Origin: Fomitopsis serialis
Lineage: Eukaryota; Basidiomycota; Agaricomycetes; Polyporales; Fomitopsidaceae
Length of the DNA: 64,000 nt
Assembly (NCBI RefSeq): GCF_022376445.1
Contig: NW_025954961.1
Location: 620,001 to 684,000, forward strand
Direction: 5' to 3'
The notes beneath the pieces are model-generated. The model made no database searches. It was not told where the DNA came from and saw nothing but the letters and a program-made list of their open reading frames with translations. The position numbers and the translations under genes are program-made. Positions 17,754 through 30,600 of this stretch are shown in pieces; position 1 is the first letter of the stretch, and each line of letters opens with the position of its first letter.

Positions 17754-19060
17754 TGACTCACATATCGATGTTGAACCCGTCGCTGTTTGAGGTATCTGTC
17801 GTCGATGCTGGGCGTCCCCGCTGAGACAACCAGCGTAGGGGGGACAGTTTGTAAGTCGTCTTTTTATTGTCTGTGCGATGATGCTATCTATATTCCTAAA
17901 CATGCGAACGCTCACGCGTTATGAACGTATCTTACTCTACAACGGTATCTGAGCCCTTGCATTCTTGTCTCAGTCACGTATGAGGACGTTTCACTAATGT
18001 CTCTCCCTCCAGTGTTCAGTCGTCAAGGGCGTTCACGGTGTCCTCGTCCGACAACACGGTGCAACCTAGACGCAAGTGGGTATACGTGTCTTCCTGGGCT
18101 AGAGGTATCTCCATTCAAAAGGTGAGTCTGACAGCTTTGATGATTCTGCCTTGTTCCCTGTTTTCCTGTGATGACAATTTCTATTCACACTGTATGACGT
18201 GTTGGTACGTTACAGTACTTTCACATTTATGATTTGTATCTACAACGGTATCTGACAGTTCGTTCTTTCTACTTGCGCTTCTCTGCTACCTACAGCCATA
18301 GACTGACTCGTCATTCTGTAGGGCGAACCCAAGGTCTCATCGGCCATCGAACACAACTTCAGTCGCCCACGGTGCGTGTTCCATCACTACTTCGTGTACA
18401 ATAGGAGTTTCCCTCCGCTTGTAAAGTGATACGGCACGGTTGTGGTCGGAATATATCGTTACAATCATTTGATTCTGTCCATCGAAATACGCACGTCTAC
18501 ACGCCATCTGAGAAAGGATCACAGTATTTATGACTGAGAGGCGAACGTCATGCCCGACCAAGCTCCTCGTCTGCGAAGGCATCGGGAGGAACCTGACCTT
18601 GTATTTGACTGAGAGCACCCTTAAGAATGTACAGGTAAGGGCCGGATTTGACCGGCGGGGACGTGGTTTGGTATGCCACGGGCAGGGTGCATCTTGGACA
18701 CTGAAATCTATATTGACGTTCATATCCATCCGCGCTGGACAGGGTGTCAGAACATCATCAGTAATTGTGATAGATGCACATGCGCACCGCTCTACCAAAA
18801 CCGGATCCTTCGGTGTCGCATTTAGCTTGAAGATTCGAGCCTTCCCTAGCCCATTGTCGTGGCACCGTATGACCACCGCGCCATCTGTCTTCCGGCGCGG
18901 CAGGGAAGTAAGACTCTTGTCTATAACAAGCTGGACGTGAAACTATCAGAGACGTGATGCCGAGGGGAACGGACGCCGGAAGGTTCACTCACGATAAACT
19001 CTCCACAGATACAATCTGCGCCGAAGAGAAGCAGGGATGTCAATGGTCGTACCGCCGCAC
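17754..19060. CDS. Transcription unit of unclear strand and identity
   Basis: Two models compete. Plus strand: spliced exons with good signals, namely about 18,014-18,120 (RKWVYVSSWARGISIQK, donor GTGAGT), 18,321-18,372 (GEPKVSSAIEHNFSRP, donor GTGCGT) and about 18,517-18,633 (TKLLVCEGIGRNLTLYL, donor GTAAGG). Minus strand: a 179-residue uninterrupted frame 18,337-18,876 (HDNGLGKARIFKLNATP), extendable upstream through CICGEF and LVIDKSLTSL after a GTGAGT...CCAG intron. Both cannot be right over the overlap. I recognise no family on either strand. The plus-strand donors favour that model slightly. The strand is left open. Confidence 0.3.
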
Positions 19061-19559
19061 GGGGAATAGAGGTCTCACAGTAGACGCGTAGCGCTGCTGT
19101 TGACGATGCCGTTGGTTGGGCTAGGGAACAGTTTCATGCTTTCAGCGGAGATTCACCTCGGGATGCGGCCGATAGGACGGCGAACGCGGCAGTAGTACTG
19201 ACCATCGGTGGACGAAGAGACCGCGGAGCGAGAGACGACCTTGGGCATTGCGAGGGCGTCGGCAACGAAGGCGGCGAGCAGGGGGAGAGGGGCAGCTTCG
19301 GGGCAGGTGGAAGGAGAACAGAAGGGTGGTCGGCGGCAGGACGCGCCCAGAGGAGAAGCGTGCGAGCTTCGCCGCCTGAGAGCTCAGAGAGACTGACGTC
19401 CGCCCTTCATCAGTCCAGCATCACGTGGCAACCTTCATCCTATTATGCCTCCCCCAGTCCTTTGCTGTGTTTCCCGTCCTCACTGCCTTCCTCCCTCTGT
19501 TCCCCCTGCCAGCCCTTGTAACTACGCCGGCCTCCTCCCCATCCCCGCCTCCTACCGTT
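19061..19559. other. Probable promoter region of the ankyrin gene
   Basis: No coding sequence is supported. The last 150 bp before the 19,560 ATG are strongly pyrimidine-rich (CCTCCCTCTGTTCCCCCTGCC), a common fungal promoter/leader feature. Confidence 0.45.
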
Positions 19560-21541
19560 ATGGCGGAGAAGGACGCCGCCGCCAGGCTTCGGCGAGCCGT
19601 CCAGGGTACGTCTGTCCGCCACCGCTCGCCCGTCTAGTCGTGACCTCGGTCATGCAGAGAACAACCTCTTCCTGGTCAAACGTCTCATCAAGAGGACGGA
19701 CATGCGCAATCCGGACCCTTGAACAAGCGGTACACATCGTTGGCCTGGGCGGCCGTCCTCGGGCACGAGGAGACGTTCGAGTTCCTGTTGGCTAGCGGTC
19801 ATGATGACCATGAGTACAGCAAGGTGCGTAGACTTCGCTAACGAACATGACGTCGCATCTCATAGGAACCTAGGATACTGACAACAACACGATTCTGATT
19901 CTGTTGGCCGACGCCAAGCCTCCCATCACAAGCCCGTACGGTTCGACCCAGAGTGAACATGAATTCCTCAGTGCTACCCTGCGTATGGCGCGTCTCTACT
20001 ACGACCGGTACCCCGATATTATGGACTGGGCGAACGTGGAAGGAAGAACTGCCCTGCATGTAGCGGCGTTGAAGGGGAAAGAGGAGTTGGTTCGAGTGAG
20101 TATCTGAACTGCCGCGGTGTGCTCACCCTAACACAGCCCTAGATGCTTTGCGATTTCGGGGCGGATTTTGATCTTGCAGATAACGAGGGCAACACGCCCC
20201 TGCACTAGTGAGTGATACAATCCTGCCTGTACGACGGGCATCTGATATATGTGGTATGACAGCGCAAGCGCTTGGGGACATATGCCAGTTCGTGTTGACT
20301 CATGTCAAAACATGCATGTAAACTGACATGACAACAGATTGTGCAACTGCTCATCGAACGTGGATGCCAGTACTCCGCTCGCAACAACGAGGGGTTTACC
20401 CCGTCAGATTATGCTTACTCGTACGTGCCTGAGTTCCGAGTCCCTCGAACCTATTGCTTACATGTACCACCACAGAACGAGCACTCGAGACACCTTGCAA
20501 GACACCGCCCGGACACAATTCGAGCTGAATAAAAAGGCTCGCAGGAATGTCTTTGCACAGGCTGCCGCAAGAGGAACCGAGTGGGGTACGACACCAGACC
20601 CGATACTGGGACCACCGCCCAAGGCATACTTCACGAACGGCTCGCGCATGCGGAGTGGTTCTGGTACAAGTCGCACAACGAACACGTCTGACAGCGGTGA
20701 CATGCTCGATGCAACATACACCTCTCGCAGTCACCTCTCGCCTGTCACTTCATTATCCCCTTCCCGTCGCCCCAACCAACTTCCATCAGGGTCTTACTCA
20801 CCAGCTCAACCGTCTGCCAGCTCGTCCGGAAGCACGGCCTTTTCTTCTACTGCATCACCCTCCGCGCAGTCTCACCTTATCCCTTCCATGTCCCACAACC
20901 CCGCGTCGGCACTATCTCCGATAGCTACGCGCATGCGAGAGCGCGACGCTGATGCCATGGAGAAGTACAAATTGCGACAGCGTAGTGGAAGCGGCGCTAC
21001 CGCTTCGACAGATAATCCGTCCACAAATGGGTCGTCACCCACACCCGAGGATCGCAAACAGTCGCTGATGGCGGTAGGTTCTGTTGCGCCCCGCCGTCGA
21101 TTACGACCATCAGCTTCTGCAGCACAACTTCGGACGACTCCCCAACCACCCGCGATCAGCCCCAATCCGTCTGTCTCACAACACGAAACGGTTCGACATC
21201 GGTCAGGAACCAGTCCTGCCGCAGTGCCTGCGTCTCCGACCACGCAGGAATCAGCCACACCGACTCAAAGCTCGTCGAGGCCACCTTTGCGAAGGCTCGA
21301 AGAGGACAGCGCAGACGAATACACTGGCCCACCTTCGCAATATGCCGACTTCCCCGCCCCACCCCCCTTTGACGACCCCATCGAGCGCACTCGCACCATC
21401 ACACCAACCACCGCAAATGGCCCTGCGCTGTCGTACTCGCGGCGGCTGCCCTTCAACCTTCTTTCGTCTCACAAATCGAGCACGGACTCGACCGCTGGCG
21501 GTCACCGGAGAAACGCCTCCGTCAATGCAGCTATCCGATAG
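19560..21541 (+). CDS. Ankyrin-repeat protein, AVO2-like (TORC2 subunit candidate)
   Basis: ATG at 19,560 (MAEKDAAARLRRAVQ). Exons: 19,560-19,605; 19,658-19,823; 19,874-20,095; 20,143-20,207; 20,263-20,287; 20,338-20,420; 20,476-21,541. The N-terminal half holds ankyrin repeats (NLFLVKRLIKR; YTSLAWAAVLGHEETFEFLL; GRTALHVAALKGKEELVR; GNTPLHYASAWGHMP; QLLIERG). The C-terminal half is a long Ser/Pro/Thr-rich disordered tail. The opening (RLRRAV..NNLFLVKRL) and the GHDDHEYSK..NNTILILL block resemble yeast Avo2 as I remember it, so TORC2 membership is inference. Exon 2 has a one-base deletion at the TT of 19,719-19,720 that creates a premature TGA, while the frame stays clean for hundreds of codons afterwards. 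This is more likely a consensus error than a dead gene. Confidence 0.8.
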
Positions 21542-22032
21542 TGGTCGTTTAATATGGTTTCGACGCATTGTACTTGTTCTTGAACACTCCTGGTCTGTAC
21601 GTCACACGTCCCTTGTAGTCGACTTCCGTCTCTCGCTGTGCAACTATCCACGCTTCATCCGTCTGGGCTCGTGCATGCATTCGTTCCCGCTACGCACAAA
21701 ATGCATCTATCTTATTTGACGTTGTATCAAGCTCGAGTACTACCCGCCCTGTTTTTGTTTCCTTGTCGGTCTGCGCATTGGAGGATTCATAGGTGCTTGG
21801 CCGACTGGCGTTGAATACGAGCAAGCATCTGGATCTGGCTGGCCACGTGAGATTAAGGTACGCTGGTTCGGGGATTCCCGAGTTTACGCCATGGGACAGG
21901 CTGTCCCTTGCATGAAGTCCTCAAGGCAAGGAGGCCCGCAAGCCGCCGCTCTAAGTCTGACCTACCCGTAGCGCATTCCGCCTATCTTCTGCCTCTTACC
22001 CTCATCCATACCCAGCAAGACAGCGGCGCAGC
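21542..22032. other. Intergenic between the ankyrin gene and the transporter
   Basis: About 490 bp holding the 3' end of one plus-strand gene and the promoter of the next. No further feature was recognised. Confidence 0.5.
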
Positions 22033-24661
22033 ATGCCGTTCCCAGCGACCAATGCGGGTGCGGATCCTGATCCTACCACCCAGATAGCTTGGCCTTCGAG
22101 GAACGGGAAACGGCGCGATCCTGCATCGGACCAGGCAGAGTCTGCTGAAGATGGACAGAGCTCTACCGCTGCTGCGGGTGGCAAGAGGACGCGGACACCT
22201 GAGCGAGACGGCGATGGCGACAGGAGGATGTCTACAGTGGATCTCATGAAGTTGAGTGTGTCCATGGCTGGATCGCAAGTTGCCTGGACAGTCGAGCTTG
22301 GGTACGTGTTGTGCAAGTCGTTCCAATGCGAATCAATGGCTTAACGGGTACATCTACGCGCAGATACGGCACCCCGTTCCTGCTCTCACTGGGTCTGTCC
22401 GAGACGCTCACGAGCTTAGTATGGTTGGCTGGTCCTATCAGTGGACTAATCGCACAACCCGTTATTGGTATGTTATACGCATGCCGTATCCAGGCGGTCT
22501 CACTTATTTGCCTTAAAGGCGCAATCTCTGACGCGTCTACCTCGAAATATCGTCGACGGTACTGGGTTGTGTTGTCTACGATCGTACTTGTCATCTCCAC
22601 CTTGACACTCGCGTACTGCCAACAAATTGCTGCGGTCTTTGTCGATCTGTTCGGCGGAGGGGCCGGCAGCTGGGACCCACAATGGATCAAGCAGGTCCGC
22701 CTGTGTACGGTTAGATGCTGATGCCAACAAGACTGACATTGCTTCCCCGCGCATAGGTCCAGAACACCGCTATTGCACTGGCTGTCATCTCATTCTATCT
22801 ATTGGATTTTGCACTCAACGCATTGCAAGCGTCCCTGCGAAACCTACTTCTCGACATCACTCCACCGTCTCAGTTGAACGCTGGCAATGCGTGGCACAGT
22901 CGGATGTTGAACGCGGGCAATATCCTCGGATACGGGTTCGGTATGTCGTGCGGCATTCATCACACAAGAAGACCCCGTACGAACTTACCCTCCTGACAGG
23001 ATTCTTGCCGCTTGCTAACATGCCCATCCTTCGTCTGCTTGGCGGTGACCAGTTCCGCAAGTTCTGCGTTGTCAGCATGGCCATCCTGGTAATTACCGTG
23101 TGGATTACATGTTGGACACAAGAAGAGAAGGAACGCCAGTCACGGCTTATTGAGAAAGAGTATGTCCCATTTCAATGAATGTCTCCTGACGATAGCTAAC
23201 GAGAGTGTCAGGAACAAACTGCGAGACGTGTTGGACAACATCTACAATGCGATAGTCCACCTTCCGAAGCCGATCAGGCGTGTTTGCTATGTTCAGATCT
23301 TCGCTTTCATGGGCTGGTTAGTTCCCTGCATTGCCTCTGTCCGCATTGAATCTGATGTTGGAAACCAGGTTTCCTTTCCTGTTCTATGCGTGAGTAATCA
23401 GACATGACGCCTTTGATTGCTTGCCTTCATCGACGTCCTGGCAGTACTACCTACATCGGTCAGGTGATGGCGTATGAGCTCCAAACTGATCCAGACAAGG
23501 ATACAGCGACTAGGATGGGCGAATTCGCTATGCTCATATACAGTATCGGTAGGCAGCTGCTGTCTTTCCTGCCAACATTGTATTAACGTGTCCGATAGTT
23601 GCTGTTGTCGCGGGAGCAACGTTGCCTCGACTCGCCCGACGGGACACGCGCCTCCTAGCCCATGAGGGCGATGACGAGGACGAGGATGCTGAACTCGCCC
23701 GCTTGCGTGCGACGGTCATGGAGTGGAGGTCCGACGCTGCACGCAAGGGGCAGCCCCTCCGACTCCCCTGGATGCCGTTCTTCCTCAGGAACATCTGGTC
23801 CGGGGCCATGATCTTGTTTGCCGTGATCACATTCTCGACGTTCTTCATCACCAAAGTGTGGCAGGTACGTGCCATGACGATGACGAGGTGTGCTAGCAAG
23901 TCTGATCTGGTTTTCCAGGCGGTGATTGCAGTGAGCTTGGTCGGTATTTGCTGGGCTGTTGCTTGCTGGTGCCCATTCGCTATCATCATGGAGGTATGTC
24001 GCAGCGATCGCAACGGCATCACCTACTGATGAAATTGCTCCGCATCAGTTTTTGAAGGAGCGCGAGCGTGAGCACAGTGCAGAGGAGTCGGCGCCTGCTG
24101 CCGGGGAGTCTGTCAATCGCCCATCGCATAGCCGCACGAGGTCGACACCCGCAGTTGTCCGTCGCCAGAGCGATGCCAGCGAGCGCGCCCCTTTGCTCCG
24201 CCGTCGCCGTTCCTTCAACCAGGACGAGATTGACGCGACGCCGTCGGAAACTCAGCCATTGGCTGGAGGTACGGTCCTCGGTATCCACAACTTGGCGATC
24301 GTGTTCCCACAGTTCATCGTGAGTTGATGTGCCGTCGTTTATGACAAGTGTCTGTGAATACTGGTACTATGCAGGTCGCACTTGTGTCGAGCGCTATCTT
24401 CCACGTCGTGGATGCGGACATTGACAACGATCCTGCCCACCACACGACGTACTATGGCAAGAATGGCGTTGCCTGGGTCCTGCGCTTCGGCGGTCTCTGT
24501 GCATTGGTATGTTGTTCTCCCTTGTCCCGGTACCATTGTCCTTATGTCCTCGTCAGTGCGGTGCGGCCTTCGCTCGCATGGTTCCTCCTACCCGGACCGA
24601 AAAGGAGATGCGCAGGCGGCTCGCGGAGCTCAAGGTCCTCCAGGAGGAAGACGCGCCCTGA
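22033..24661 (+). CDS. Sucrose/alpha-glucoside:H+ symporter-type MFS transporter
   Basis: Plasma-membrane sugar transporter of the SUT / glycoside-pentoside-hexuronide group, related to fission-yeast Sut1 (family knowledge). ATG at 22,033; a hydrophilic N-terminus of about 65 residues precedes the first membrane segment. Diagnostic pieces: QVAWTVELGYGTPFLLSLGL, WLAGPISGLIAQPVIG, then SKYRRRYW after TM3, QASLRNLLLDITP, and GNILGYGFG. Many short introns are present. A long cytosolic loop lies between the two six-helix bundles (acidic DEDEDAELARL), and a second variable loop (EREREHSAEE...RAPLLRRRRS) precedes the last helices (GIHNLAIVFPQFIVALVSS). The tail is charged (EKEMRRRLAELKVLQEEDAP). The stop at 24,659-24,661 is 131 bp from the DPH6 end on the other strand. 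Confidence 0.88.
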
Positions 24662-24792
24662 TTTACTGCATCTATCACCCACGGACTCCCATCTCTGCTA
24701 TCTCGACAGTGTACAACATCACATAACCAGCTAGCCGTAAGTTACATTGCCATCGTCGTCGGTTCGATATAGGTCTGGGTTAGTCGGTACAG

Positions 24793-27387
24793 TTAGGATC
24801 CTACAATGAACATAGCGTAATCCCAGTCATCGTGGTCCCTGCTTGAAATGCGTCGGCATGGTATGAGTGTGGCTGGCGGTAGATTGTCAAGCCCTGCGAA
24901 GAGCTGCTCGTGACACTCGCGCACTGGATGAAGGTCAGTTGCGGAAGCGTGTATGACTGCCAATGTAGACGTACTATAAGAGGTCCTGGAAGGTCTGTAG
25001 AATAATCGAATCGACAGGGCGTGGGGTCTGAGAGTACGCAAAGCCTCCACTGTGTGTATCCAAGCGATCATCTCTGCATTGGCACGGCGCAAGCAAACTA
25101 CGGCCACAGATGCATCCGTCTCCTTGAAGCTTGATATCTCCCAGTGACATCGTGCACCGTCTTGACCTTCGTGAGTCCCTGTGTTGAGATTTCAGAATCC
25201 TGCATTCAGTTGCGGAGAATGACGGTCTCGTAGCTTACCTTGTCTGAAGGAGGGTTCGATATTGCGTTGAATCATCTCGTCGTCCTCGTCTGGTACCAGA
25301 CACCTTCCTGTATGTAGGATCACCTGTTTCTCCACCAGCGCCCCTTTGGGTAGTGTGGGCACGAAGAGGTACAAGAGCGGCGTCGCCCCATCCTACATCC
25401 CGCATGAGCAGCGAGACAACTCCATGAGTGAATGTGCGCACTGGAGGATGCACTCCCGAGGCTGTCCGGACAGACGATACATCGCTCGCGTTTGCAAGCC
25501 AGTAGAGAACACCCTGCTGATGCCCGTCCCAGCCACCACCAGTGTTGTTCTGGAGGGCGTGCGTTACGCGCTGCACATGCTGGAGCGAAAGGGCTGTCTC
25601 TAGAGCCAGTGACTGAGGAGATGGGAGGGTGAGGCTGCTAGGTAGCAGACCTATCTGGCCCGATATGAAGATGCGTTCATCTGCCTGTGGATGTACATAC
25701 TTCAGGGCGACGCAGTATGGAGAGGGGTGATTATGGCGAACCACGACTGCCTGGGAGTATGGCCCGATGTTCGCTGGTGCCCAGTAGCTCAGGCCCTGGA
25801 CATGCAGTACTTGACGTTCGCTTGGATTCCGTTCGACGAATGCAATGGCGTCGAGCTTGACTCTGGTCGGAGATGGGAGATCGACGGCGACACATGCACG
25901 AGCCGGTGGGCTGCTGCCAAAGAAAGTGCCATAGACCGCATTAACCCTCGCGAAAAGGTCCATGGATGAGAGGAAGATGTTAATGGTCGTGCAATTTGAG
26001 AGGTCCAGAGAGTGCATTGCCAGGCGGTCTTGAATAGCATGTAAGGCACAGAGTAGCGAAGGAAAATATGCCTTACCTTTCAGTTGTTCGAAGCAGTTCC
26101 GAACTTCATCCTCTATGGAATATTCATGGCCACTATTGGCCGTGATGTCGGTGACTGCCACCCATTGGCCAATCTTGTTGACATTGCTAGTTCCCAGCGG
26201 TGGTAAGGATAAATCCTCGACCATCTTTACCTCCGACGGATCTATAACACTCCGAGTGTTCAACTGTATGAGCGACGGCATCTCGAATCTCCTCAAAGTC
26301 ATCGGTGAGCAGATTGGGTATTGTACAGTCGATACGAGGCTCTCCGAATTTTGGCTCGAGAACAGCGTTTTGAATGCGAAGATAGGCGACTGTCGCGAAG
26401 TCATTGTCGGAGTGTATGACAGTCTCGACTTCTGTTCTGCGGCAAGGGTTACTTCTCCATAGTGTGCACACTATGGCCTGTGACTCACAGTTTAATTTTG
26501 TGCTTGAACAATGGGCAGTCCAGTGTGAGCGTTTCGTATTCACCGCCCTCGCCGCATATGTGCGACCCATACAAGTCGTTCTGCCAACAGGGACCGTCAA
26601 CAAGGTGAACAGGACAGGCCACTGAGTTGAGATAAAATAATATACCAGCTTTGTCAGCGTTGGCTGCATCTCATTAGAGTCTTCCCCAGGTGCGTAGCCT
26701 TGAGTCCGATGCCTGCAACTTTGATGAGGATGGCCTCCATGCCAGCTTCAATCATCTCGGAGAGTAACTCTGCCTGATCACGCTGCCAGAGGTAGCACAG
26801 TGGGGTCAATGAGAGACGTCGACACCTGTTCATGGTGTTACACTAGTATCTCTAGACATGTATTGCACACCGCTCACACATGTTCAACTCGAACCCGCTG
26901 GTAGTTGGAAAGAATCGCTCCTACAGAAACACCCTCGACACCAGGATGCGATTCCTGGTAACATAAAGGCACTCAGATGGAAACGTAGAGGCTTAAATCT
27001 CTGGATGTTACTTTTACGGTAGACAGGAGGCGTACAAGTCTTCTGTCTCGTCCCCGAGCACGCCATCACCCCCCGCAGGGCTTCGGCCACCATATTCGTT
27101 GCCCTGCTCAACGGCCGCGCCGGAGATGACCTCCTGTGCAGTGGTACCTCGAGTGCATCGGCGACAAATTGGATGGCATCTTGCCCGACGGTTTGATACA
27201 AGTAGGAGTCGAGCTCTCTGCAGTGAATCCTGTCGGCAGGGTTCAGACATTGGGAGGTAAGAGTGTCGGACCTTTGCCATGCTCGGGGCCCAGCGAGGCA
27301 GCTGCGACGAGTGGTGGCCGTTGGCGGCGCAGTGGCGAGGTTGTAGCAGCTGTCCTTGCCGCCGCTGAGGAGGGCGACGTACTTCAT
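24793..27387 (-). CDS. DPH6: Diphthine-ammonia ligase
   Basis: ATP-dependent amidation of diphthine, the last step of diphthamide formation on elongation factor 2 in the cytosol. ATG at 27,387 opens MKYVALLSGGKDSCYNL, the SGGKDS PP-loop that binds ATP. Next are ELDSYLYQTVGQDAI and a VISGAAVEQGNEYG-type block. The middle and C-terminus carry two RidA/YjgF-like domains (SYWAPANIGPYSQAV, RIFISGQIGLLP; LPKGALVEKQVILHTGR), the usual fungal DPH6 layout. The C-terminus continues past an intron near 25,180-25,240 to 24,793 (DDWDYAMFIVGS). Frames break at about 27,310 and 27,334 and near 25,370, each repaired by one base in a short run. Convergent with the transporter; 255 bp from the divergent UBA1 start. 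Confidence 0.88.
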
Positions 27388-27642
27388 GGCGGGAGGAAGA
27401 GCCCGACTGTTCGGGTCCGGCGAGTCGATCGTGCAGAGATCGCGGCGAGGCAATCTCTGTTAGAGCATCGGGAACTGCCATATCAGGATGCCCGACGGCC
27501 TGCTTTGTCACCCGTGACGCGCATCTCCAGCGCGTGACAAGCACGCGTCGCCTCCGGTTTCAAGTTATTGGGCTGCGCTGCTTCTGGCCACTCTTCATCT
27601 CCTTCTCTACCATCCCCATTCATCTCCCTCTCTTCACGAATC
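27388..27642. promoter_or_regulatory. Shared DPH6/UBA1 promoter region
   Basis: 255 bp separate the two divergent ATGs. The UBA1-proximal part is CT-rich (CTTCTCTACCATCCCC), as in many fungal leaders. No TATA box or specific operator was recognised. Confidence 0.5.
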
Positions 27643-30600
27643 ATGGCTACGACGAACTTGTCATCCGCAATGGACATCGATGAGCAGGCCATCGACGAGG
27701 GCCTCTACTCTCGGCAGCTGTGAGTCCCGCAACCAAGCTCCAGTCTGCACCGAGTCTTACCAATCTATAGCTATGTCCTAGGACACGAAGGTATTGCAGG
27801 ATTGCAACACATGTATCGCTGGAACTTATGGGTCATGTAGCGATGAAGCGCATGGCTGCTTCAAATATCCTGATCGTCGGCGTGAAGGGCCTTGGTGTCG
27901 AAATAGGCGCGTCGCACGCGATCTCGTCGCGTATGTATATATGATCCTCACTGCAGCCAAGAATGTCGTCCTGGCTGGTGTCAAGTCCGTCACAATTTAC
28001 GACCCCGAGCCTGTTGAAGTCCAGACCTCAGCAGTCAAGTAAGTCCTACTGATTAGGAGAGTGCTGCGATCTGTTCTGAGTGCCCGCCAGTTCTTCCTCC
28101 GCGAAGAGGACTCGGAAAGCCTCGCGCAGATGTAGCCGTTGCTCGTCTAGCTGAGTTGAATGCATATGTCCCGGTGCGCAACCTTGGTGGGCAGCCCGGC
28201 AAGGAGATCACGGTAGACATCATCAAGGGTTTCCAAGTAAGTTGCGACTGTATGCCATGAGTAACCGTCCCTGACACGGATCGTAGGTTGTTGTGCTCTG
28301 TGGCGCCAGCCTGCAAAAGCAACTCGAGATCAATGATTGGACTCACGAGAATGGCGTCCACTTCATCGCGGCTGAGACCCGTGGTCTCTTTGGGTACGTG
28401 CGAGCTGTTCACAGGCCGAGCAATGATTTACTCTTGTGCAGTTCGGTCTTCAACGATTTCGGTCCAAGTTCACTTGCGTCGACCCGACGGCGAACAGGCA
28501 TTGACCGGTATGATCGTTTCCGTCGAGCGGGTACGTGTAGATGCTTGGTTGAATGTCGTTCCCTAAGTCGGCGCTTTGCAGGATAAGGAGGGTCTCGTCA
28601 CTTGCTTGGATGAGACGCGCCACGGCCTCGAAGATGGCGACTTTGTGACTTTCTCTGAAGTGCAGGGCATGAATGAATTGAATGGCTGCGAACCACGCAA
28701 GGTCACCGTGAAGGGCCCGTACACCTTCGCTATTGGCGATACGTCCAACCTAGGCGAGTACAAGACCGGCGGTATCTTCACTCAAGTCAAGATGCCTAAA
28801 ATCTTCGAATTCGTGCGTGCCTTGACATTCAAAGATGAACGATATGACTCACTCCATTACGACAGAAATCTCTGCGCACGTCGTTGAAGGAGCCAGAGTT
28901 CTTCATCACGGACTTTGCCAAGTTCGATCGCCCCGCCAGCCTGCACGCAGGGTTCCAGACACTGTCCGAATACAAGGCGCAGCAACAACGATTCCTAGGC
29001 CCCGAAACGCGGAAGACGCTCGAAGGTCGTCGAGCTTGCCAAGAAGCTGGACGCTGACATTGATGAGAAGATTGTCACCGAATTGGCCTACCAGGCTACG
29101 GGCGACGTGACACCACTCGCAGCTGTCATCGGTGGTTTCGTTGCCCAGGAAGTCCTGAAAGCGTGCTCTGCAAAGTTCACGCCCATGGTCCAGCACATGT
29201 ACTTCGACTCCCTCGAGTCCCTCCCCAGCACCCTGCCCAACGAGGCCGACTGCCAGCCTATTGGCTCTCGGTATGACGGCCAAATTGCTGTGTTTGGCAG
29301 GCACTTCCAAGAAAAGATCGCGAACTACCGTCAGTTCCTAGTCGGCTCTGGTGCCATCGGCTGCGAGATGCTGAAGAACTGGAGCATGATGGGTATTGGT
29401 TCGGGTCCCCAGGGCGTCATCCACGTCACGGATCTGGACACGATCGAGAAGAGCAACTTGAACAGGCAGTTCTTGTTCAGGGCGAAGGATTGGGCAAGTT
29501 CAAGGCCGAGGTGGCTGCAGCCGCTGTCGCAGACATGAACCCCGACCTCAAGGGCAAGATCAATAGCAAGCAGGAGCCTGTTGGTCATGACACTGAGAGT
29601 ACGTATGGTGGACAGGATCCAAATATGATGAGCTGACGGGTGTCTAGATGTCTACGACTCGGACTTCTTCGCCGGTATTGACGGTGTCACGAACGCTTTG
29701 GACAACGTGAAGGCTCGGCAATACATGGACCAGAGATGCGTATTCTTCCTCAAGCCACTGCTGGAATCCGGTACTCTTGGAACAAAGGGTAACATTCAGG
29801 TCGTTGTACCCCACTTGACGGAGTCGTACTCCTCGTCTCAGGACCCGCCAGAGAAGGAGACACCCTCATGTACAGTGAAGAACTTCCCGAATGCCATTCA
29901 ACACACGATCGAGGTCAGTGCCCCAATTGTTCCTAACACGAGCCCTCCCTGACCATCCGTGAAACAGTGGTCAAGGACGGAGTTCGATAACATGTTCGTG
30001 AAGCCAGCACAGGCTGTCAATGCTTACCTCTCCGAGCCGAACTATCTCGAGAACAACCTCAAGTACTCTGGCCAGCAGAAGGAGCAGATCGAGCAGATCG
30101 TCTCCTACTTGGTCACCGACAAGCCCCTCACGTTCGAGGAGTGTATTGTCTGGGCTCGGTTGCAGTTCGAGGAGAAGTACAACAACGCCATCAAGCAGCT
30201 TTTGTTCAGCTTGCCGAAGGATGCTGTGACGAGCACTGGCCAGCCGTTCTGGAGTGGTCCTAAGCGTGCACCCGACGCGTTGAATTTTGACCCGAACGAC
30301 GTGAGTGCGGTCACAAGTCATGTTACGCTTATAACTGACAATGTGGCAGCCGACCCACCTCCAATACATTATCGCGGCTGCAAATCTTCATGCGTACAAC
30401 TATGGTCTCCGGGGCGAGACTGATCCGAACCTCTTCAAGAAGGTCGCCGACTCAGTGCTGGTACCGGAGTTCCAGCCCCGCAGCGGCGTGAAGATCCAGG
30501 TGAACGAAAATGAGCCCGTGAACCAAGCAGGCAACACAGGTGATGTACTCAGCACACATGTTACATGCCCATATTACTGATGCCCTATGCAGACGCAGAC

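Noticed and set aside
19560..21541. AVO2-like gene as a pseudogene
   Set aside because: Only one single-base break with a long clean frame after it; the same defect type occurs in the essential UBA1.
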